A stretch of 64,000 bases of DNA from the NCBI GenBank assembly GCA_964422415.1, contig CAYRBI010000006.1, positions 23,888-87,887 of the forward strand, written 5' to 3'. Source of the stretch: OLB16 sp964422415 (lineage in GTDB: Bacteria > Hinthialibacterota > Hinthialibacteria > OLB16). Each line of letters begins with the position of its first letter. Position 1 is the stretch's first letter. The notes under the pieces are model-generated. The model had not been told where the DNA came from. It did no database searches and was given only the letters and a program-made list of their open reading frames with translations. The translations under genes and the position numbers were made by a program. Of this stretch, positions 38,901 to 46,444 are shown piece by piece.

Positions 38901-40542
38901 TATCGAGTATGCCTACGAAGGCGAGATCAAGTGGGGTAAGAACATCAACTCCTCGAGCAATGAATTCATTGCTGTCCTGCGAAACCGCTGGAATCTGGCC
39001 GAGGCCGCCGCGCCCATCGCCTTTGCCTACAACACCCAAATGTACGCCTGGTTTCCGGAAAATGCTGCTACCTTCAACGGCCTATCGGATCCGGCTTGGG
39101 TGACCAATCCAGGCGGACGTGGGCGCGTGGCCTTTGGGAACGAGACCATAGGCGCAAGTTTTATTACTTCCAGATACCGGCGCACCTTTGCCCACGAGGT
39201 GGGTCACAATCATGACCTCCGTCACCCAAACAACCTGAACTTCCTGACCAATGATGTCGGATTCGATGTGGCCAACAACGTGGTCCGCTACACCTACCAG
39301 GTCGCAGGCGGGCCGGCCTTGCGGTACCTTGACATCATGAATCCCGCCCGGCGCGAATTTGAGGCGTGGATCAGAGCTACCACTTACAACAAGCTGTTCA
39401 CGGAAATGCGAGGCCACCTTAAATCAACCGACTTCATCAAAGACTTCGCCAACGGTTCGCTGATTGTTTCCGGATTGGTGAGTCAGTCGGCCACGGGTGA
39501 GTTCTTCCCGGCCTACAAGACGTCATTGGCGGCCACGGCCGCAGGCGTGACTGGAGAGTACAGCCTCAGTATTGAGGATGATGCAAACCAGCCACTCTTC
39601 ACCTCTCGCATTAATCCCATGTTCTCCTTCCCAGACCAGGAAATTGAGGTGTCCTCCTCGATCCATGATGCAACTGATACGACCCCCCCGAGTGAAACCG
39701 CGAGCTTCAACGAGAATCTCCCGGTGCTTGCGGGGATGCGCCACATCGTACTCCGGAAAGGAACTCTGGAACTCGACCGGCTGACGGTAAGCGCCTCCGT
39801 GCCCACCGTCACGGTGCTCCAGCCGAATGGGGGTGAGGTGTGGTCGGAGACAGAGGAGATTCAATGGTCTGGAGCCGATACCGATCCTGGGGACACGGCA
39901 AATCTATCCTATTCGGTTCTTTACAGCGCGGATAATAAACAAACCTGGCGGACACTCGAGACGATGTACAGCCTGAACTCGCTCGAGATCAACACCGCCC
40001 ATCTGCCGGGTGGAACCCAGTGTTATGTGCGCGTCATGGTGACGGATGGCATCAATACGGGACAGGACGATTCCGATGCTCCCTTCACCACAGTGGGGAA
40101 TCCACCCTCCGCCCTCATCCTGTCACCGACAGATGGAGCCACTTTCGCCTCTTATGAACTCATCCATTTTTCTGGCCGGTCGATCGATCTGGAAGAAAAG
40201 GTGAATGAGGCGGATATGCTCTGGCAATCCAGCCTGGATGGGACCATTGGCACAGGCCGGGAGGTAGAGACAATGGGCCTCCGTCCCGGAACGCATAAGA
40301 TCCTGCTTTCGCTCACCGACCAGGATGGATACAAGGCCTACGATTCCATTACGATCACTGTTAACGAGGGACTGGCCCTGCTGGGAGACATTAAACGAGA
40401 TGGACGGATTGACTATCTCGACCTGCTGAAACTGTCCCGGAAATGGCGCTGGACCAGCACCACCGCTATCGATGCCGACTTGGATGGGAATGGCAAGGTA
40501 GATTCGGATGACTTGTTGATCTTACAGAAGCTGATGGATTAA
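35998..40542 (+). CDS. secreted metzincin-like protease with Pro/Thr linkers and dockerin (paralog)
   Basis: A 1514-residue tandem paralog of the previous gene, from ATG 35998, with the same signal peptide, jelly-roll, propeller, CARDB-like, protease, Ig/Fn3 and dockerin order. The zinc site reads H-E-V-G-H-N-H-D-L-R-H at 1066-1076 (Asp in the metzincin Gly position) and the Met-turn L-D-I-M-N-P-A. The first Pro/Thr linker is longer (about 120 residues) and carries a direct repeat built on T-P-T-E-T. The dockerin has loops D-I-K-R-D-G-R-I-D and D-L-D-G-N-G-K-V-D. The zinc ligands are kept in both copies, so both are probably active; variable linkers and conserved ends point to selection on the domains. 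Confidence 0.8.
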   Translation: MLFPRLTSQRRFSLVCLLSCLCLFLTSPFTPPAQAAETLLSVDWESEPTFAWDHDSDWGNQHSTWDRPNTGAIGHCMRALHLTGDSKDNRGFTLLNLGLKIGHRIRIRINMACPTGSGKEYWMETSYKTFSTAPDDYGEAYDEGDWEPVQWFEAASFEGEPDGNSNTWIEYNTIFVLDKPILAVGFESASTDGTGGAPEMRWDNLVVEDLDGTGPSATSTFTPTPSASPTPTVTFTPTATPTASRTWTPTVTVTRTITPTHSITNTRKPGEPTPTDTDTDTPTNTHTLSETPTPTETLTPTETLTPTETPTPTFTPTSTPTFTETHTPTITNTPTETQSCVEDTPLLRLNPDLIEGYTPDVAIDRFGSAHVVWRDNAWGIWYARIGAGNFMEVSPTVVISTGKVRDPKIAVDPDGFAHVVVRPSVSGEQWYLTYFKIDRSGQNVLTKSTIIFDTWPQRLDTITDSQYLWPVIAFDTKHWRPVIGCEAHLTAQMPIDPLDPLSPKKYFYRDTIVTVPIDYYGDPIRSERWEPYFEYAMDTNPADKAKYPDIAVDKKGVIHAAWWHKEPDWTSGGIAYRNSTMANWLEVSAAREVASQPWVGPEITCKDSGYADITWATSPTGKVFWQRLTGGFFSGSNVLATSGSASGKFANIGSVTGTVVCAWSDDLDEKHLWARRVEPYDFPGRVIHCGGTSSIALDGRPNGFFDIVWQDTRDGAPSVYYTSKDFSDKPPTATFTPENTPTITPTELTPTVTVTPTVSPTMTVTPTATPTGTFSLDLSINAIEVVQVVQNSTYNLPLVADKPTVVRAYVMLDPPAAQHAGGINGRLFYTTGAGRQGPLFPMNVGPAGIIATQNPLRDHIEHSLNFRLPADAIRVGNVNFEVEVNYPVPTVGEGGVIENKRPLEENDETNNTNARACTFQVIAPRYRIAYYSVNYYPNWPWESAQNPTAAIHGGDDMFRRIFPLAPSDIEYAYEGEIKWGKNINSSSNEFIAVLRNRWNLAEAAAPIAFAYNTQMYAWFPENAATFNGLSDPAWVTNPGGRGRVAFGNETIGASFITSRYRRTFAHEVGHNHDLRHPNNLNFLTNDVGFDVANNVVRYTYQVAGGPALRYLDIMNPARREFEAWIRATTYNKLFTEMRGHLKSTDFIKDFANGSLIVSGLVSQSATGEFFPAYKTSLAATAAGVTGEYSLSIEDDANQPLFTSRINPMFSFPDQEIEVSSSIHDATDTTPPSETASFNENLPVLAGMRHIVLRKGTLELDRLTVSASVPTVTVLQPNGGEVWSETEEIQWSGADTDPGDTANLSYSVLYSADNKQTWRTLETMYSLNSLEINTAHLPGGTQCYVRVMVTDGINTGQDDSDAPFTTVGNPPSALILSPTDGATFASYELIHFSGRSIDLEEKVNEADMLWQSSLDGTIGTGREVETMGLRPGTHKILLSLTDQDGYKAYDSITITVNEGLALLGDIKRDGRIDYLDLLKLSRKWRWTSTTAIDADLDGNGKVDSDDLLILQKLMD

Positions 40543-40550
40543 GAGAGAAC

Positions 40551-40576
40551 GGTGGAGCCGCTCTTGCGGCTCCACC
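40551..40576. terminator. hairpin between convergent metzincin and clpX genes
   Basis: A perfect 10-bp stem, GGTGGAGCCG / CGGCTCCACC, with a 6-nt loop, 8 nt after the plus-strand stop and 33 nt after the clpX stop. No U-run on either side. Confidence 0.6.
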
Positions 40577-40609
40577 GGCGCATCACAATTACGAGAAGTT
40601 TGTTGGCTG

Positions 40610-41905
40610 TTACGCCAGTTCCTTCTCTTTTGCCTCTTGGGGTTCGCCGCCCTCGAGCACCATCCAGGGGTCCTGGTGATTCCGGATAACATCCTCGGTC
40701 ACCAACAGCTCCTTGATCCCCTCGCGTGAGGGGAGCTCGAACATAATGTCCAGCATCACCCGTTCGAGAATGGCTTTGAGACCGCGTGCTCCGGTTTGAT
40801 GTTTGAGGGCCAGCTGGGCGATCTCGCGCATCGAGCCGGGGGTGAATTGGAGGTTGGTTCCCTCCATCTCGAAGATCTTCATGTACTGCTTGACGAGTGA
40901 GTTCTTTGGAACTGTCAGGATCTTGAGCAGGGATTCCAGATCCAGAGGGTCCAGCGCGGTGGTGACGGTGAAGCGTCCGACAAACTCCGGGATCATGCCG
41001 AACTTGATCAGGTCCTCTGGCTCGCACTTGCGCAGGATATCGCTATCCTTGCGCTGCGCGGCGCTGAGAGGTGGCTCGGACCCAAAGCCGATGACATTCT
41101 TGCCGATGCGCCGCGCAATGATGTCAGCTAGCCCGACAAAGGCACCGCCCGCGATGAACAGGATGTTGGTCGTATCGACCTGGATAAACTCCTGATGCGG
41201 ATGTTTGCGGCCACCCTGAGGCGGCACCGAGCACTGAGTACCCTCGACAATCTTCAGCAGGGCCTGCTGCACTCCCTCGCCAGAGACATCCCGTGTGATC
41301 GAAACGTTCTGGGTGGTGCGCGCGATCTTGTCGATCTCATCGATGTAGATAATCCCCTTCTGGGCGCGCTCCACATCGTAGTTGGTGACTTGTAATAAGC
41401 GCAGGATGATGTTCTCGACATCCTCACCCACATACCCGGCCTCGGTCAGCGTCGTGGCATCCACGATGGTGAAGGGCACATCGAGGATCTTGGCCAGGGT
41501 CTGCGCCACGAGGGTCTTGCCTGAGCCAGTGGGGCCGATCAATAGGATGTTGCTCTTCTGCAGCTCCAGGTCATCCGACTTGCATTCGTTGTAATGAATG
41601 CGCTTGAAGTGGTTATGAACCGCGACCGAAACCACCTTTTTGGTGAAGTCCTGGCCAACCACATAGTCATCCAGAGCCTTTGAGATCTCCTTGGGTTTGG
41701 GGATCCCTTTGACATCGGTCTGACGGACTTCCTGGAGAACCTCGTTGCACAGAGCGACACACTCGTTGCAGATGTACACTGGCTGAGAGGTCCCCTTCTG
41801 AGGGGGGCCCGCTATCAACTTCTTGACCTCCTCCTGACTCTTTCCACAGAAAGAGCAGTAAAGAAGTCTTCCTCTGCTTGTGTAATCAAACATCGAGCCT
41901 GCCAT
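40610..41905 (-). CDS. clpX: ATP-dependent Clp protease ATP-binding subunit ClpX
   Basis: A 431-residue AAA+ unfoldase. The N-terminal zinc-binding domain has Cys17, Cys20, Cys46 and Cys49; Walker A G-P-T-G-S-G-K-T is at 124-131; Walker B is I-I-Y-I-D-E-I-D-K; the ClpP-docking loop N-V-I-G-F-G and the sensor-2 region A-R-G-L-K follow. It recognises tagged or damaged proteins, unfolds them with ATP and feeds them to ClpP. It starts 14 nt after the clpP stop, so it is co-transcribed. Length and all motifs match normal ClpX. Confidence 0.98.
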   Translation of the reverse strand: MAGSMFDYTSRGRLLYCSFCGKSQEEVKKLIAGPPQKGTSQPVYICNECVALCNEVLQEVRQTDVKGIPKPKEISKALDDYVVGQDFTKKVVSVAVHNHFKRIHYNECKSDDLELQKSNILLIGPTGSGKTLVAQTLAKILDVPFTIVDATTLTEAGYVGEDVENIILRLLQVTNYDVERAQKGIIYIDEIDKIARTTQNVSITRDVSGEGVQQALLKIVEGTQCSVPPQGGRKHPHQEFIQVDTTNILFIAGGAFVGLADIIARRIGKNVIGFGSEPPLSAAQRKDSDILRKCEPEDLIKFGMIPEFVGRFTVTTALDPLDLESLLKILTVPKNSLVKQYMKIFEMEGTNLQFTPGSMREIAQLALKHQTGARGLKAILERVMLDIMFELPSREGIKELLVTEDVIRNHQDPWMVLEGGEPQEAKEKELA

Positions 41906-41919
41906 CGGTAAAAACGTCC

Positions 41920-42525
41920 TTAGTTTTTGTGCTCTCCGTTATCTTGTCCGCTCCGGTAGATCTCGTCAATGAGTCCATACTCCAGGGCCTCATCAGCGGA
42001 CAGGAAGTAATCCCGTTCGGTATCTTCGGCGATCTTCTCGACCGGCTGCTTGGTGTGATGCGCCAGGATGGCATTGATCCGCTCACGCAGACGCAAGATC
42101 TCACGCGCGCGGATTTCAATGTCGGTCGCCTGCCCTTGGGCGCCACCCATGGGCTGATGAATCATCACCCGCGCGTTGGGCAGGGCATGACGCTTGCCCG
42201 CCGTACCCGCCGCCAGCAACACGGCCGCCATGCTGGCCGCCATGCCAATGCAGGTGGTAACAATATCTGGCTTGATAAACTGGATCGTGTCATAGATGGC
42301 CAATCCCGACATAATCGATCCACCGGGCGAGTTGATGTACAGGTTGATATCTTTCTCCGGATCCTCGGCCTGCAGGAACAGGAGCTGGGCGATCACCAGG
42401 TTGGCCAGGTAATCATCGATCGGCTCGCCGATGAAGATAATCCGGTCCTTCAAAAGCCGTGAATAGATATCATAGCCCCGTTCGCCACGGTTCGTCTGCT
42501 CAACCACCATTGGGATGAGAGGCAT
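41920..42525 (-). CDS. clpP: ATP-dependent Clp protease proteolytic subunit ClpP
   Basis: A 201-residue serine protease that forms the tetradecameric chamber. The catalytic triad is Ser98 (G-M-A-A-S-M-A-A), His123 (M-I-H-Q-P) and Asp172 (T-E-R-D-Y-F). The N-terminal P-M-V-V-E-Q-T-N-R-G-E-R motif is the usual axial-loop start, so ATG 42525 is right; the ribosome site lies in the end of tig, whose stop is 3 nt upstream. Confidence 0.98.
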   Translation of the reverse strand: MPLIPMVVEQTNRGERGYDIYSRLLKDRIIFIGEPIDDYLANLVIAQLLFLQAEDPEKDINLYINSPGGSIMSGLAIYDTIQFIKPDIVTTCIGMAASMAAVLLAAGTAGKRHALPNARVMIHQPMGGAQGQATDIEIRAREILRLRERINAILAHHTKQPVEKIAEDTERDYFLSADEALEYGLIDEIYRSGQDNGEHKN

Positions 42526-42528
42526 TAC

Positions 42529-43911
42529 TTAGTCTCCCTCATCTTCGCCGCCGAGTTCCTCGTGGAAATCGTTGAGAGTTTCCTCGGTGGGGGTAGCTGT
42601 TTCTTTGACCTCAAACTCATTCTTCTCCAGCAACCAGTCAACCACCTTATTCCGGAGCAGGTTCTGCCGGTAGACATCTTCCAGGCCCTTGCGCTCTACC
42701 TCGGCTAGGAAATGGTCGACATTCTTCTCATTATTCGCACGTGCTACTGACTCCATGAAGGAGAAGTAATCATCGTCGGAGACCGTGATCGCCTCTTTCC
42801 CGGCGATCTTGTCGAGGATCAGCTTACGCTTAGACTCCTGTTCGGCGCGGAACATCGTGTTGACTTCAAGCTCGGACTTCTCCTCGGCGCTGAGATAGCG
42901 TTCGCTTTCGCCCCGCTCCGACATCTGCATGTCCCGCTCGTACTTGAGGGTCATGTAGTCCATCTGGATGTAGGAGGTCGGCACCGAAACCTCGGTGTTC
43001 TCGAGGAGATAGTTCACGATCACGTTACGCTTCGAGCGGGAAAGGACCATTGCCTGGTTGTATTGCATCCGGACCTGGAGAGCCTGACGGTATTGTTCCA
43101 TTGACTTAAATCCCATGTCCTTGGCGAATTCATCATCCAGATCCGGCAAGATGCGCTCGCTGATCTGCTGGAGGCGGGCTTTGACATGAAAGGTGTTGAC
43201 TCCATCCGGAGTAAAGAGCGGATGATCCGGGGTCACCTCGAAGTCAAACTCAAACCGGTCACCCTTATTACGGTTCAGTAGACCCTCATCGAATCCCTTG
43301 GGATGGCCACTATTGCCAACATTGGGAACCATAAAGCGTGGGTGGGTTAGCCCCTTGAAGTCCTCCTCGCCACGAGTGGTGATGACATCGAGTACCAGGA
43401 AGTCACCCTCTTTGGTGAGACGGTCATCCACAGCCACATAATAGGCGGCGCGTTCACGTTCCGATTCGATGACATTGTTGATCATTTGCTCGTTAATGGG
43501 CAAGGTTTCGACAGAGAGTTTCATCCCGGTGTATTGAGGGAGCTCAAAGGGTGGAACCACCTCGACAGTGACCCCCAACTCGACGGCCTCGGAAACCGCC
43601 TTCTCGGCGAGCTCGCTCAGATCAGGTGGATCGAAGACCGGCTGGCCCATCGCCTGCATCTCCCGTTCTTTGGTGGCATCCACTATGGCCTTGTTGACTG
43701 CATCGCCAAAGGCCTCCTTACGGATGGTCTTATCGAACCGCAGTTCCAGGAACTTGCGAGGAACCCGGCCCTTCCGGAAACCGGGGAGAACCGCTTCCTT
43801 CCCCAGCTCTCCATAGGCTTCTTCCCGTTCGACCTCGAGGTCCGTGGGCTCAATTTGCAATGTGAGTTTCCTCTTGGTCGGGCTCACTTCCTCCACATTC
43901 AATACCTTCAT
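42529..43911 (-). CDS. tig: trigger factor, ribosome-associated chaperone
   Basis: A 460-residue protein with the ribosome-docking signature G-F-R-K-G-R-V-P at 44-51, an FKBP-type prolyl isomerase domain (~150-250; G-D-F-L-V-L-D, K-G-D-R-F-E-F-D-F) and the helical C-terminal arms. The acidic tail (G-G-E-D-E-G-D) is common in the family. It binds nascent chains at the ribosome exit. First gene of the tig-clpP-clpX operon, a standard bacterial arrangement. No strong promoter could be picked in the short space above it. Confidence 0.96.
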   Translation of the reverse strand: MKVLNVEEVSPTKRKLTLQIEPTDLEVEREEAYGELGKEAVLPGFRKGRVPRKFLELRFDKTIRKEAFGDAVNKAIVDATKEREMQAMGQPVFDPPDLSELAEKAVSEAVELGVTVEVVPPFELPQYTGMKLSVETLPINEQMINNVIESERERAAYYVAVDDRLTKEGDFLVLDVITTRGEEDFKGLTHPRFMVPNVGNSGHPKGFDEGLLNRNKGDRFEFDFEVTPDHPLFTPDGVNTFHVKARLQQISERILPDLDDEFAKDMGFKSMEQYRQALQVRMQYNQAMVLSRSKRNVIVNYLLENTEVSVPTSYIQMDYMTLKYERDMQMSERGESERYLSAEEKSELEVNTMFRAEQESKRKLILDKIAGKEAITVSDDDYFSFMESVARANNEKNVDHFLAEVERKGLEDVYRQNLLRNKVVDWLLEKNEFEVKETATPTEETLNDFHEELGGEDEGD

Positions 43912-44001
43912 TCCTGGTCCTCCATGGGGGCTTTTTGCCTCCGGCTTTTAGTTATAACACTTGAACGCATAGTTTATACACAAACGGTGCGGGTTTGAAG
44001 A

Positions 44002-45144
44002 TTACCGGCGCCTGTGGACAACCAGTGGATTCCCGCCTGACTCCAGTGGCAATGTGACTGGAGACCCTTCCAGAACCGATTGATATGCCGCCATCAGGAC
44101 TTCCGTGCCGAGAACTCCGGATTCAACACCGCTGGAGGGCGGAATCCCCTTTTCTATCGCTTGAAAGAGTTGTTCCACTGATCCGATGGCTTGAGCGCCC
44201 GTGGCAAAGGTGTTGAAGTCTTGCGGAACATGATTACAGGTGACCACTTGGGCCGAGGCATCGATGTGCAAGTCCTCATGCTCGAAGGTCACTGTCAGAG
44301 AATTGGCGTGACGTAGCTCCCCTAGCAGCTGTTGTTTCCCCACCTCAAGAAAGGCGTAGAAATCTCCATAGTCCAAGATGATCTGACCGAAGTTCTCAAC
44401 ATCCGCGGATTGGTAGACATCCCAGGTTTTGCGCCACTTGGCCTGGACCGATTGAGGACGCCCGAAGAGAGCCACTGCATAGTCGATGGCATAGCAACCC
44501 ATGTTGGTCATCTCGCCACCTCCCGACTTCTCCGCTGGATCCAACCGTTCCGGCCAGATGGCCTGGAGGTTAAAATCCATCGTAAAGTTCATCCCAAACA
44601 GGTGGTGATAACCCAACACCCGCCCATGTTTCCCCGCGCGTACCTCATCCAGTAGGCGTGCAAAGACCGGGATGGAACGTACCATCGGGATATCATGGAC
44701 TAGCCAGACAGAGTGCTCCTTGACCGTTCGTTCGATCCGGCGCGCGCTCTCAAGACTGTCGCAGAAGGGTTTGTTGAGAAAGATGTGTTTTCCCGCTTGG
44801 GCTGTATGTTCCACCATTCCGGCTTTGTCACAGGGATCACATGTGATGGCCACGAAATCTACCGAGGGCGAATTAATTACCGCGTCATAGGATGCCGCGA
44901 GTGGGGCCCCAAACGATTCCTGGAGCTCTTTGGCTCGACGCGGTTCCTGTTCGTAAACGGCAATGACCCGTGTGTCTGGCCGAGCTTTGAACATGGCGCA
45001 AATCCCAGCTCCGTGGGTACAACAGTTCCCAAGAATGCCAACCCCATAAACTCGCACCGGTTTCCCTCCCTCATCCGTGGCCAGTGATGAAGCACATCCC
45101 GCAAAGACCAGTATCAGAACCAGGTATTGTGAATAGATGCGCAT
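44002..45144 (-). CDS. Gfo/Idh/MocA-family oxidoreductase with lipoprotein signal
   Basis: A 380-residue protein. ATG 45144 has GGAGGAG upstream. Residues 1-17 form a lipoprotein-type signal ending V-F-A-G-C, so Cys17 may be lipidated. The Rossmann domain follows (V-Y-G-V-G-I-L-G, then V-A-I-T-C-D-P). The usual catalytic E-K-P is N-K-P here (F-L-N-K-P-F), keeping the Lys. The C-terminal sheet domain contains G-G-G-E-M-T-N-M-G-C-Y-A-I-D-Y. The family oxidises or dehydrates sugars and cyclitols with NAD(P). An exported member would need tightly bound cofactor, as in glucose-fructose oxidoreductase, but there is no twin-Arg motif. Function is likely sugar-related but unproven. Confidence 0.8.
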   Translation of the reverse strand: MRIYSQYLVLILVFAGCASSLATDEGGKPVRVYGVGILGNCCTHGAGICAMFKARPDTRVIAVYEQEPRRAKELQESFGAPLAASYDAVINSPSVDFVAITCDPCDKAGMVEHTAQAGKHIFLNKPFCDSLESARRIERTVKEHSVWLVHDIPMVRSIPVFARLLDEVRAGKHGRVLGYHHLFGMNFTMDFNLQAIWPERLDPAEKSGGGEMTNMGCYAIDYAVALFGRPQSVQAKWRKTWDVYQSADVENFGQIILDYGDFYAFLEVGKQQLLGELRHANSLTVTFEHEDLHIDASAQVVTCNHVPQDFNTFATGAQAIGSVEQLFQAIEKGIPPSSGVESGVLGTEVLMAAYQSVLEGSPVTLPLESGGNPLVVHRRR

Positions 45145-45163
45145 GATTGTCTCCTCCGGTGTG

Positions 45164-45215
45164 TTTGGAGTTCAACTTTCAGGTTGCCCGGGCACGTTAA
45201 AGCTTGAACTCCAAA
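45164..45215. repeat. inverted repeat upstream of the Gfo/Idh gene
   Basis: TTTGGAGTTCAA and TTGAACTCCAAA form a perfect 12-bp stem around a 28-nt loop that is itself partly self-complementary. It sits between two divergent genes, where it may be an operator or a stray intergenic palindrome. Confidence 0.4.
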
Positions 45216-45326
45216 TGGTGACGCTTTCACAGGATAGCGGGCGTGTGGGTTTGGGCAAGGCAGCTGGTGACACCCTTGAGTCTTTCTGTCACTACCTCAT
45301 GGTATGGTCCCGCCCGGGAGGATGAT

Positions 45327-46346
45327 ATGAACCGGTTCTTGACTTGCATTATGGCAACCCTCTTCTTCTTTGTGGCCTGCAAGGGACTCTCCGCCAAAGA
45401 GGTCCGTGTCCGTGTGGCCACTTACAACGCCCAATGGATGGATGGTGACTATTCAAAGGAGGGAGACCGTCTGACCCATCTCCGTGAGGTGATCCGCCGG
45501 TTGGATGCCAATGTGGCCGGGCTCCAGGAGGTAGCTGACCGCCAGGCGCTCGAGCAGGTTTTCGATCCCCAGCAGTGGAGCCTGTTGATTGATGATGACA
45601 GCTCTGATCGTCAGGACTTGGCGCTGGCGGTTAGGCGGCCATTGGTTTTCACCACCTCTGAGGGCCGTTGGCGACGGGATCTCAATGCGAGTGACGCGGA
45701 TTTCCTTTTTACGGGAAAGGCTTTTGAATCCGCCTTTCCGAACCGCAGAGATGTCCTCTTCGCCGATATCCGGATGCCGGGTGAATCATGGGCAGTGCGG
45801 GTCTTGGTGCACCATGCCAAATCACGCCGGGATGGCCGTGCCACAACCGAAACCCGCCGGATCGAGGCGGCCCAGATGATTCTCAAGGAGCTCAAACGGC
45901 TCCCTGCTGGAACCCTCTTCATACTACTCGGTGACTTCAATGACACCGCCGATGACCAGTCGCTGAACATCCTGGAGTCCGGAGATGCCAACGCCGCCGC
46001 TGAGATGGAAAACAAGGTGGGCCCCTTTCTGGTAAACCTCACCGAGCCATTAATCGCCGCGAACCATGTCAGTCAAGGACGGAGTTCACGTGATATCCGG
46101 AATGGCAAGGTGAATACCGTGGACCCAGGCAGCCGGGAGGTCAACTTCCGGACGCGCGGCAAAAATGAGAAGGGACGCTGGGATTTTCTACCCGATCAGA
46201 TCTTGATGCCTGTCACGATGTTGATTTATTGCCCGCAACGTTCGGCATGTATCTTTGATGATGCAGTGGCCGTGGAGGGAGATAACAGGAGCCGTGCCTC
46301 GGATCACTTGCCAGTCTACGTGGATCTGATTCTGGGAAAGAAGTAA
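45327..46346 (+). CDS. endonuclease/exonuclease/phosphatase-family lipoprotein
   Basis: A 339-residue protein from ATG 45327 (ribosome site GGGAGG). A hydrophobic start ending F-F-V-A-C suggests lipidation at Cys18. The fold is shown by T-Y-N-A-Q-W (metal/phosphate Asn), L-Q-E-V (metal Glu), V-H-H-A-K-S, L-G-D-F-N-D and the final S-D-H-L-P-V, the DNase I-like active-site set in order. Such secreted members hydrolyse nucleic acids or phosphodiesters in phospholipids or inositol phosphates. Substrate is not visible. It is divergent from the Gfo/Idh gene. Confidence 0.85.
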   Translation: MNRFLTCIMATLFFFVACKGLSAKEVRVRVATYNAQWMDGDYSKEGDRLTHLREVIRRLDANVAGLQEVADRQALEQVFDPQQWSLLIDDDSSDRQDLALAVRRPLVFTTSEGRWRRDLNASDADFLFTGKAFESAFPNRRDVLFADIRMPGESWAVRVLVHHAKSRRDGRATTETRRIEAAQMILKELKRLPAGTLFILLGDFNDTADDQSLNILESGDANAAAEMENKVGPFLVNLTEPLIAANHVSQGRSSRDIRNGKVNTVDPGSREVNFRTRGKNEKGRWDFLPDQILMPVTMLIYCPQRSACIFDDAVAVEGDNRSRASDHLPVYVDLILGKK

Positions 46347-46401
46347 GGATTGGCCGCTTGTGGGAGTGCACGACAGTATTCCAAAGAAAAGGGAGATGAA
46401 G

Positions 46402-46426
46402 GGGGGCGGACAGAACGTCCGCCCCC
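46402..46426. terminator. hairpin between convergent genes
   Basis: GGGGGCGGAC / GTCCGCCCCC, 10-bp stem, 5-nt loop. On the minus strand it is followed by a mixed C/T-rich tract, so it could end the jelly-roll gene above. Confidence 0.65.
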
Positions 46427-46444
46427 GTGTTTACCAGATAAGGC

